42,374 nt of DNA from a virus: positions 1 to 42,374 of the IMG/VR virus record IMGVR_UViG_3300035701_000082; one strand, 5' to 3'. The notes below the pieces were generated by a model that saw only the letters and a program-made list of their open reading frames with translations, was not told where the DNA came from and made no database searches. This document shows positions 1-5,098 of the stretch, piece by piece. The position numbers and the translations under genes were made by a program. Within the stretch, counting starts at the first letter, position 1; every line of letters starts with the position of its first letter.

Positions 1-127
1 TCGTTCTCTTTGAGTTCGGAACATACAGCAAGAGAGCGAGCGAGCGCATACGCAACAGGGAACACGTCGACGAAGTAATAACCAAGATAATAGATAAGTC
101 ATATGACTTACTGGAGAAGTGGCTCGA
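1..127. repeat. Terminal direct repeat, left copy
   Basis: Bases 1-127 are identical to bases 42248-42374. The reading frame of the gene starting at 42070 continues without a break across the joint. This is what a circular genome assembled with a 127-base overlap looks like. A true 127-bp packaging repeat is less likely, because it would lie inside a coding frame and its length equals a common assembler k-mer. Confidence 0.95.
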
Positions 128-317
128 AGGACTGAGCGCAGGAGACCTTACGACTAAGGACGCCATGATAATAGGCATGATAGCCACGAATGCACATAAG
201 ATTTACAATGACATGCACAGGGTGAAGGATAATAATGAGAGCGCATCCTCTGCTATTAGAAGGGAGTTGGGGCTGGACGAGCATGCACCCCAAACCCCAG
301 CGACTATAATAGAGTAA
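1..317 (+). CDS. HTH protein, candidate small terminase subunit (C-terminal part, begins at 42070)
   Basis: Continuation of the frame opened at 42070. The first complete codon in the window is at 3-5 and the stop TAA is at 315-317. The C-terminal portion is mostly helical in appearance, with an acidic and Pro-rich end. The coding end overlaps the left arm of a 13-bp inverted repeat (305-317 with 433-445), which could form a stem in the mRNA 3' region. Confidence 0.55.
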   Translation, partial: VLFEFGTYSKRASERIRNREHVDEVITKIIDKSYDLLEKWLEGLSAGDLTTKDAMIIGMIATNAHKIYNDMHRVKDNNESASSAIRRELGLDEHAPQTPATIIE

Positions 318-445
318 CAAATATATGCATAAAATAATACGTTATTGTGTTTTACAGACCGCACAAGATAGGCGATTCTGTCGACGAGCGGGGAAATATT
401 CTCCTTATGTTATTTCTGTTATGACTAATAGATTACTCTATTATA
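305..445. repeat. 13-bp inverted repeat around the end of the HTH gene
   Basis: Bases 305-317 (TATAATAGAGTAA) are the exact reverse complement of 433-445. The 115-nt spacer is AT-rich. The left arm includes the stop codon of the HTH/terminase gene. It could be a transcript end structure, an operator pair, or part of a replication or packaging site. Nothing in the sequence decides between these. Confidence 0.6.
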
Positions 446-750
446 TGCAGCACATCGCACGGGTCGTATGTCGCCTGCCGATTTGTCATATTGTCAAATT
501 CAGACCCGCTTTTGAGTTAAGGTTATTTTCGTTTGGAGTGTAAGGTTCAGGGGAAAGGAGAAGTGGTTCATCCGCAGTCATTATGGAGTCCAAGAAAAGA
601 ATCCTTTCTGAAAACAAAAATGGATCCGGCATAAAATAAATCTGAAAAATAAAAAAAATCCGCATAAAACTCGTTCTCAGCCAAACATAACCAACACTAA
701 TCCAGGCTCTAACAGAAATCTTTATATACTCATGCATGTAATAATCAAGC
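318..750. other. AT-rich intergenic region
   Basis: I see no convincing gene in these 433 bases. The stretch holds the right arm of the 13-bp inverted repeat, a second short inverted pair (CGGGTC near 460 with GACCCG near 503) enclosing the direct repeat TTGTCATATTGTCA, A-rich runs at 600-660 and an early-type promoter at its end. A micro-frame of 18 codons at 583 has no ribosome site. It is the longest gene-free stretch in the genome, so a replication origin or packaging site is possible, but I see no diagnostic iterons. Confidence 0.5.
716..728 (+). promoter_or_regulatory. Early-type archaeal promoter (BRE + TATA)
   Basis: AAATC followed by TTTATATA (721-728), 22 nt before the ATG at 751. 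The same AAATC/AAACC-TTTATATA arrangement stands before 2012, 37034, and on the minus strand before 36930 and 41940. The spacing to the ATG fits a leaderless or near-leaderless message. Confidence 0.75.
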
Positions 751-951
751 ATGAAAAAAATCAAAATAGGTATGGCATTCATGGAAACGCTGCCGAGGTC
801 GACCGCACGAAGAAAATTCATCAAGCAGGCCAAGAAGCAGGGTTTTGTGAACGGAGAACATATAATCGTCGAGATGAGGGAAAACGTCGGGGAAATGACA
901 ACAATACCGACTCAGGTCGCTTATGGTTTTTTTGAGAAGGTCAATGGGTGA
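751..951 (+). CDS. Small basic protein of unknown function
   Basis: A 66-residue protein with a basic N-terminal half (MKKIKIGMAF, RSTARRKFIKQAKKQG) and a short C-terminal part with beta-strand character. I do not recognise a family. It is the first gene after an early-type TATA box and probably leaderless. It ends 6 nt before the TTG start of the methyltransferase, so the two are likely co-transcribed. The size and basic charge would allow nucleic-acid binding, but no motif shows it. Confidence 0.6.
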   Translation: MKKIKIGMAFMETLPRSTARRKFIKQAKKQGFVNGEHIIVEMRENVGEMTTIPTQVAYGFFEKVNG

Positions 952-957
952 TTGTGA

Positions 958-1950
958 TTGTTAACTATCGGAAGCATGATGTCTGGCATCGAAGGTCTGG
1001 CCCTCGGGCTGGAACGGACGGGAATGAAAATATTGTGGCAGGTCGAGATCAATGACTACGCTTTCGGAGTTCTGCAAAAAAGGTTCCCGGGCGTCAAAGG
1101 TTTCAGGGACGTCAGAAACTGCACGGGTCTGGCCGACCCCAACGGCGGATGCGGCGATATGCAGAAAGCAGAAATACTCCCAAGGCGGGACTTCCTTGAG
1201 CATGTCGATGTTGTCTGCGGCGGATTCCCGTGCCAGGACATTTCTAACGCAGGCGAGAGAAAAGGCATTGAAGGCAAAAGATCGGGCTTATGGACGGAGA
1301 TGGCACGGCTGGTCGGTGAGATTCGACCGAGATACGTCCTCGTGGAGAACGTCTCAGCGCTCCTTCAAAGAGGGAGAGGAATGGACAAGGTTCTCGGGGA
1401 TCTGGCCACGCTCGGGTATGATGCTGTCTGGGACTGTATTCCCGCTGAAGCCGTCGGCGCACCTCACGAGAGGGATCGTGTCTTCATTCTGGCCTACCTG
1501 CTTTGTGAAAGGGCTGGACGGGGGAGCGAACAGCAGGAAAGCTGCGAAAGCCCGGGGAGCATGGCCTACGCCACAATCAACGGACCACAAGAACAAAAGG
1601 ACGGGCGCTTCCTGGAAGGAACAGGATGGACTCAATTTCTCGCTGGGCAACCCAGAACTGATGAGATGGCCCACCCCGACGGCAAACGAGGCGGAGAAGT
1701 GCCACGGCTACCACTCCGTGAACGGGAAGGACTATCCGACCCTGACGGGAGCGGTAGGAGCGGCGCCAATGAGAAAGACCTGGCCGACGCCGACTGCGCT
1801 GAAACGGGACATGTATTCAGTAGAACTCGCCCGGACGTCGGGGACGCAGAGGAAAAAGTTTCAAACCCCCTGCGAGGCGGACTGGAAGAGACCCTCGAAC
1901 AGCTTAAGCGCAGAACTCTGGGGAATCATCATAAACAGATTCGAGCATGA
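958..1950 (+). CDS. DNA (cytosine-5-)-methyltransferase
   Basis: 330 residues if the TTG at 958 is used; ATG 976 or 979 are alternatives, but TTG keeps the usual short lead before motif I. Visible family motifs are: motif I SGIEGLALGLE, motif IV GGFPCQDIS with catalytic Cys at about residue 92, motif VI ENV at about 130-132, and motif VIII GAPHERDRVF at about 167-176. The enzyme would transfer a methyl group from AdoMet to C5 of cytosine in viral DNA, protecting it from host restriction. No partner nuclease is visible, so it is an orphan. The C-terminal 150 residues are rich in A/S-D-P/A-D-G segments and lack a clear motif X. From 1052 onward a second long frame covers the same DNA. Confidence 0.88.
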   Translation: MLTIGSMMSGIEGLALGLERTGMKILWQVEINDYAFGVLQKRFPGVKGFRDVRNCTGLADPNGGCGDMQKAEILPRRDFLEHVDVVCGGFPCQDISNAGERKGIEGKRSGLWTEMARLVGEIRPRYVLVENVSALLQRGRGMDKVLGDLATLGYDAVWDCIPAEAVGAPHERDRVFILAYLLCERAGRGSEQQESCESPGSMAYATINGPQEQKDGRFLEGTGWTQFLAGQPRTDEMAHPDGKRGGEVPRLPLREREGLSDPDGSGRSGANEKDLADADCAETGHVFSRTRPDVGDAEEKVSNPLRGGLEETLEQLKRRTLGNHHKQIRA

Positions 1951-1990
1951 CAGAAACCTTTATATACAAGGGAAAGGAAATAATACATAA
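1052..1990 (+). CDS. Overprinted frame on the methyltransferase (WPTP-repeat protein), expression uncertain
   Basis: A 312-codon frame shifted +1 relative to the methyltransferase and open across nearly all of it, running 40 nt past its stop. It carries repeated WPTPTA/WPTPQS elements, DTSSWRTSQRSF and FSGIWPRSGMM. These resemble a family of predicted phage proteins I remember being annotated near cytosine methylases. The motifs fall in register over catalytic motifs: WRTSQ lies over the ENV region and ADSRARTF over FPCQDIS. The frame may be a real overprinted gene, or the remembered family may itself be frame-shifted methylase. No clear ribosome site precedes ATG 1052. Confidence 0.35.
   Translation: MTTLSEFCKKGSRASKVSGTSETARVWPTPTADAAICRKQKYSQGGTSLSMSMLSAADSRARTFLTQAREKALKAKDRAYGRRWHGWSVRFDRDTSSWRTSQRSFKEGEEWTRFSGIWPRSGMMLSGTVFPLKPSAHLTRGIVSSFWPTCFVKGLDGGANSRKAAKARGAWPTPQSTDHKNKRTGASWKEQDGLNFSLGNPELMRWPTPTANEAEKCHGYHSVNGKDYPTLTGAVGAAPMRKTWPTPTALKRDMYSVELARTSGTQRKKFQTPCEADWKRPSNSLSAELWGIIINRFEHDRNLYIQGKGNNT
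1954..1966 (+). promoter_or_regulatory. Early-type promoter (AAACC + TATA)
   Basis: AAACC followed by TTTATATA (1959-1966), immediately after the methyltransferase stop. A transcript starting near 1990 would have a short leader carrying AAGGTGATGAT before the ATG at 2012. Confidence 0.7.
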
Positions 1991-2011
1991 AGATTTCGTT
2001 AAGGTGATGAT

Positions 2012-2299
2012 ATGGTGCAGGACATCGTGGGCATGATGCGGATAATAGCCGGCGGGATTTCAGCGGACGGCGCAATGATAACCGCTTTCGAGAACGCATT
2101 CCTCGAATTTGGGATAACGAGATCCGAGACGGTCAAACGCTACATGGTCCTAATGGAAAACAAGGGACTCATAATACGGCGTGGCGAGAGATGGTTCAGA
2201 GTTGAAGGATTCGCCAAGGCCGGCACGAAGAAAGAAGAACATGAAGAAGCGGACCCGGAGGTCGACAGCCTGCTCGATAATTTAGGGGTGACACCTTGA
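2012..2299 (+). CDS. Winged-helix DNA-binding protein
   Basis: 95 residues. Residues 25-70 look like a winged helix: a helix (MITAFENAFLEFG), a turn and recognition helix (ITRSETVKRYMVLMENKGL), then a short wing (IIRRGERWFRVEG). The tail is acidic. AGGTGATGAT before the ATG is a good archaeal ribosome site, and an early-type promoter lies just upstream. It is likely a transcriptional regulator or replication accessory protein of the early rightward cluster. The target is not evident. Confidence 0.6.
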   Translation: MVQDIVGMMRIIAGGISADGAMITAFENAFLEFGITRSETVKRYMVLMENKGLIIRRGERWFRVEGFAKAGTKKEEHEEADPEVDSLLDNLGVTP

Positions 2300-2391
2300 A
2301 ACGCAAAAAGGAAATCGAAGACGAGGAAGAAGATACGGAACTTCCGTCGGAACTGACGGACGAAGAAGAAAGCGAAGAGGAAGAGTTTTGA
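2296..2391 (+). CDS. Acidic microprotein, TTG start
   Basis: 31 residues if it starts at TTG 2296, which overlaps the TGA of the wHTH gene (TTGA). After a basic start (LKRKK) it is almost entirely Asp/Glu. It ends with TGA at 2389-2391, directly before the radical SAM gene. The start and stop overlaps suggest translational coupling. It could be an acidic DNA-mimic-like or partner peptide, but nothing shows a function, and the composition bias alone could keep the frame open. Confidence 0.35.
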   Translation: MKRKKEIEDEEEDTELPSELTDEEESEEEEF

Positions 2392-2393
2392 TT

Positions 2394-3059
2394 ATGACGC
2401 TAAGGCCAGCCAAGGGAAACATGTATGATTTCGTGACGCATACCTACAACGCCATCAAGGGAAAATGCCCGCACGACTGCATCTACTGCTACATGAAGAT
2501 ATTTCCCCTTGGCGACATGCGTCTTGACAACAGGGCGCTGACTCTCGACCTCGGGACCGGGAACTTCATATTCGTCGGGAGTTCATGTGACATGTTCGCA
2601 GACTCGATCCCAGAAGACTGGATAATCAAAACGCTCAATCACTGTTCACAATTCAACAACAAATACCTGTTCCAGAGCAAGAATCCGAAAAGGATATTGG
2701 CGCTCGCAAAATATCTTCCCAAGGACGTCGTAATAGGGACGACCATCGAGTCGAACAGGCACTACGTCAAAATCATGGGCAATGCGCCGAATCCTTCAGA
2801 CCGTGCGCTGCACATGGGCATGCTGCATGTCAGGGGATTCAAAACAATGGTCACAATCGAGCCGATACTGGATTTCGATTCAATAGAACTCGCCGGCCTC
2901 ATAAGAAGCTGTTCCCCAGACTGGGTGAACATCGGGGCCGACTCAAAGGGCCATCACATGCCCGAACCTTCCAAGGACAAGATAAATGATCTCATAATAA
3001 AACTCTATTCAATCACTGAGATCCGCAAAAAAACAAACCTTGGAAGACTGATGGTATGA
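2394..3059 (+). CDS. Radical SAM protein
   Basis: About 221 residues from ATG 2394; TTG 2388 is a possible alternative. The segment CPHDCIYCYMK has the CX3CX2C signature that binds the 4Fe-4S cluster for AdoMet cleavage. After it come strand-like segments typical of a partial TIM barrel (FIFVGSSCDMFAD, KYLFQSKNPKR, VVIGTTIES, TMVTIEPILDFD, WVNIGADSKG). The ending pattern of a short radical SAM protein resembles the phage Gp37/Gp68-like group. The substrate is unknown. It sits between DNA-modification and tRNA genes, so a nucleotide or nucleic-acid modification role is only a guess. Confidence 0.8.
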   Translation: MTLRPAKGNMYDFVTHTYNAIKGKCPHDCIYCYMKIFPLGDMRLDNRALTLDLGTGNFIFVGSSCDMFADSIPEDWIIKTLNHCSQFNNKYLFQSKNPKRILALAKYLPKDVVIGTTIESNRHYVKIMGNAPNPSDRALHMGMLHVRGFKTMVTIEPILDFDSIELAGLIRSCSPDWVNIGADSKGHHMPEPSKDKINDLIIKLYSITEIRKKTNLGRLMV

Positions 3060-3148
3060 ATGCTGAAACAATGTGCAGATACTACATATATCTCGTGATA
3101 ATCGTCGTCATAGTCCTTATCGCTTTAAGGATCGGAGGTAAAGCATGA
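3056..3148 (+). CDS. 30-residue single-pass membrane peptide
   Basis: ATG 3056 overlaps the radical SAM stop (ATGA), and its own TGA overlaps the next ATG at 3145 (ATGA). The peptide is a short polar N-terminus followed by one hydrophobic stretch (YIYLVIIVVIVLIAL) and a basic tail. The double coupling argues that it is translated. The function is unknown; a membrane-acting micropeptide is the natural guess. Confidence 0.5.
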   Translation: MNAETMCRYYIYLVIIVVIVLIALRIGGKA

Positions 3149-3309
3149 GAATAAACTTCAATGAGTTCGACAGGGAGATAACCCTTCAGGAAGGGTTGAA
3201 GAAATCCACGAACATTGCGCAGGTCAAGGAGATAAGGAAACTCATCTTCAAGAAGCTTGCGGAATACGAAGACAACGATATCGTGTCAAACGTCAGGCGC
3301 TGCAAGTAG
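3145..3309 (+). CDS. Small charged helical protein
   Basis: 54 residues, starting at the ATGA overlap with the membrane peptide. GGAGGTAAAGC before the ATG gives a strong ribosome site. The protein is mostly amphipathic helix (EITLQEGLKKS, AQVKEIRKLIFKKLAEYED). It ends 7 nt before the tRNA. No family is recognised. Confidence 0.5.
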   Translation: MRINFNEFDREITLQEGLKKSTNIAQVKEIRKLIFKKLAEYEDNDIVSNVRRCK

Positions 3310-3316
3310 CGCCGAC

Positions 3317-3493
3317 AGCGAGGTAGAGGAATCGGCTCCCTCGCCAGGCCCATAAGGATAGTCTGCCCCGACTGACTGTAGTGGTCTGAAGGGCAGGCGA
3401 CAAACGGGGTCGAGCAATCACGGCCAGCGACTAACCATCGCACCGCTTCCTTGCGAAACCTGGAGCATGTCAGTTCAAATCTGACCCTCGCTA
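3317..3493 (+). tRNA. tRNA with CAT anticodon (initiator-like), containing a 103-nt intron
   Basis: Exon 1 is 3317-3354 and exon 2 is 3458-3493; together they fold into a 74-nt cloverleaf. Acceptor AGCGAGG pairs fully with CCTCGCT, with discriminator A. D-stem GAGG/CCTC has a GG in its loop. Anticodon stem CCAGG/CCTGG encloses CCCATAA (anticodon CAT). The variable loop has 5 nt, and T-stem GTCAG/CTGAC has loop TTCAAAT. The intron sits at the canonical archaeal 37/38 site with an imperfect bulge-helix-bulge. A1:U72 is an archaeal initiator trait, but the three G:C pairs of initiator anticodon stems are not complete, and position 33 is C. CCA is not encoded. Confidence 0.85.
3355..3457 (+). other. 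tRNA intron (canonical 37/38 position)
   Basis: 103 nt between A37 and A38. The exon-intron borders can form TA^A and AA^A three-base bulges around a central helix in which three of four pairs form (CCCA with TGCG). Inside, CTGCCC (3363-3368) pairs with GGGCAG (3391-3396). It holds no ORF. Confidence 0.7.
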
Positions 3494-3499
3494 TAGGTG

Positions 3500-3817
3500 A
3501 TGCATGTGAAAGAAAAGATCGTATGCAACCATGAGCCAAAATATGCAAAAGGCATGTGCAGGAACTGCTACGAAAAGGACAAATACAAGAACGACGCAAA
3601 ACTCAGAAAGAGAAAGATAGCCAGCGCTATCAACTACAGAAACACGATGAAGAAGGAGCCGGGTTGGAACGCCAGCCGCCAGAAGAAATTCAGGGACAAG
3701 AATCCAATCTCTTTCAACAAAACCATGTCACGATGCTATCTCAGAAAGCTTCCCACGACTGAAATCGTGAATGTTTACAACGAGATTATGAAAGAACGGG
3801 AGTTAAAGAAAAAATAG
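3500..3817 (+). CDS. Small zinc-binding basic protein
   Basis: 105 residues from ATG 3500 (GTG 3497 also possible), 6 nt after the tRNA, with GGTG just before. Residues 8-27 contain CNHEPKYAKGMCRNCYEK, a C-H-C-X2-C zinc-site pattern like that found in small phage HNH-type or DNA-binding proteins. The rest is very basic and helical. No HNH catalytic motif follows, so I call it a zinc-binding, probably nucleic-acid-binding protein. Confidence 0.65.
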   Translation: MHVKEKIVCNHEPKYAKGMCRNCYEKDKYKNDAKLRKRKIASAINYRNTMKKEPGWNASRQKKFRDKNPISFNKTMSRCYLRKLPTTEIVNVYNEIMKERELKKK

Positions 3818-3827
3818 GGGTGGTTTC

Positions 3828-4574
3828 GTGAGAGTAAGGAAAATTGAAGTGACGTTTGAACTCATCGCAGACTGGTTCAAAAGTGGAGTAAGGCACTACG
3901 AAGTCATAAGCGATGCTTTTCCAAACGACGCCAGAGTATTATCTATCCAACAGCATCCGAATCCATTCCAAAGGAACTCTGTTTTCCTTCTGGTTGAGAG
4001 TAGTGAATTTGACGATCTACCAGAGGGTGCGGAGATACCGATAATTGAATCATCACCAACATTCAAACGACTCGACAAAAGCGAAATGAAAATCCTGTTG
4101 TGGAGTCGACAAATGGGTAAGACTACGATGGCTCTGAAAAAAATGACTTCAGAAACATTTTATATCGCTCCTACATCCGTCATGTCCAGATATGCAAAAG
4201 AAATGATCGGTCAACTATCCGCCAAAAATGATGCGCCATTAATATCATATAAACATTTTATGAGCGTGAAACAATTTATCAATACCGGTCTTGAAAAATG
4301 TCGGTTGATCATAGATGAAATCGATTTCATCGATACAAACATATTGCTAAAACTCATCAGAGAAAACGAAGTAGTTTTGATGACAGGCACACCTCAACCG
4401 AAGAGTCCGAATTTTTCATGGCTTACAGTTGTCGCCCCTGAAAAAATAGACAAGAAAACATATCAAAACGATACAAATTTTGAACGTAAAAACTATTATA
4501 TGAAAATGAAAGAAAATCTGAGCGAGGAACTGTTCAGGGCCGAATTTATGTGCGAATTTAAGGGGTCGATTTAA
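3828..4574 (+). CDS. Solitary terminase-like ATPase without nuclease domain
   Basis: 248 residues. Residues 1-80 form a small N-terminal domain. Then come Walker A in WSRQMGKTTMALKKM (about 91-105), Walker B in CRLIIDEIDFID (about 165-176) and a motif-III-like TGTPQP (about 191-196). It ends in LSEELFRAEFMCEFKGSI, which matches the C-terminal edge of terminase ATPase domains (compare RFQQEY-CCKF in TerL here). No RNase H-like nuclease domain follows. The gene is visibly more AT-rich than its neighbours, suggesting separate acquisition. It might be a packaging accessory, a decayed second TerL or an interference factor. Confidence 0.7.
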   Translation: MRVRKIEVTFELIADWFKSGVRHYEVISDAFPNDARVLSIQQHPNPFQRNSVFLLVESSEFDDLPEGAEIPIIESSPTFKRLDKSEMKILLWSRQMGKTTMALKKMTSETFYIAPTSVMSRYAKEMIGQLSAKNDAPLISYKHFMSVKQFINTGLEKCRLIIDEIDFIDTNILLKLIRENEVVLMTGTPQPKSPNFSWLTVVAPEKIDKKTYQNDTNFERKNYYMKMKENLSEELFRAEFMCEFKGSI

Positions 4575-4934
4575 ATGAACCAGAAACAGACATACATAGA
4601 GACGAACAAAAACTGGCACCATTATCATATCCCAGGTCAGTCGAACCTGCAGACGCTCAAGAAGAACGCCATCTTCATATCGGCTGCAAATTCAATAGAA
4701 CACGAGCGCAAGAAATTCGAGATTTGCTACGACCTGAAAAAACAGGGGCATGATTTCATCACCGAGGCTGAACTCAACAAATGCAAGGACATGCCGATAA
4801 TCCGCAGGGACGTCGTCGACATAACCAATGGCGAAGTCTATGAGATAGAGACCGAACAGAGTTCGATAACCCATAAAAAGGAAACACAGAAGGATGTAGA
4901 GGACTTCGACCGGGTCATCTGGGTGAAAATATGA
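4575..4934 (+). CDS. PD-(D/E)XK-like nuclease
   Basis: 119 residues, starting directly after the stop of the ATPase gene. HERKKFEICYDLKKQGHDF is followed by RRDVVDITNGEVYEIETEQ. The Asp in VVD, then E-x-E in YEIE, fits the metal-binding core of the restriction-endonuclease fold (D...ExK/E), with the upstream E-helix before it. Such small enzymes act as resolvases or repair nucleases in viruses. Its place just ahead of terminase suggests DNA processing before packaging. The family was judged by eye only. Confidence 0.55.
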   Translation: MNQKQTYIETNKNWHHYHIPGQSNLQTLKKNAIFISAANSIEHERKKFEICYDLKKQGHDFITEAELNKCKDMPIIRRDVVDITNGEVYEIETEQSSITHKKETQKDVEDFDRVIWVKI

Positions 4935-5098
4935 CAGACGAAAAAGAAATTCATGCGCTTCCGAGGGTTATAATCTCAAAGCAGAAAAGGGATACCGAAG
5001 GCGTGGTAATCGACACGAAAATGGTCGAAGTCCATGCCCCGACGCTTAAAGAAGCCACAGATACGGCCAGAGACATTTGGAAAAGAGATATGAAATGA
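4931..5098 (+). CDS. Small protein upstream of TerL
   Basis: 55 residues. ATG 4931 overlaps the nuclease stop (ATGA), and its TGA at 5096-5098 overlaps the TerL ATG at 5095. The protein is charged with a probable beta-strand start (PRVIISKQKR) and a helical tail (KEATDTARDIWKRD). No family is recognised. Coupling to TerL suggests a packaging accessory. Confidence 0.5.
   Translation: MTDEKEIHALPRVIISKQKRDTEGVVIDTKMVEVHAPTLKEATDTARDIWKRDMK

Noticed and set aside
1-127. Terminal repeat as a packaging end or LTR
   Set aside because: It lies inside a continuous coding frame and its length fits an assembly overlap, so circularity is the simpler reading.
325-833. Short frames at 325-543 (+) and 833-486 (-)
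   Set aside because: No ribosome sites, unusual composition for this genome, and they cover an intergenic region with promoter and repeats.
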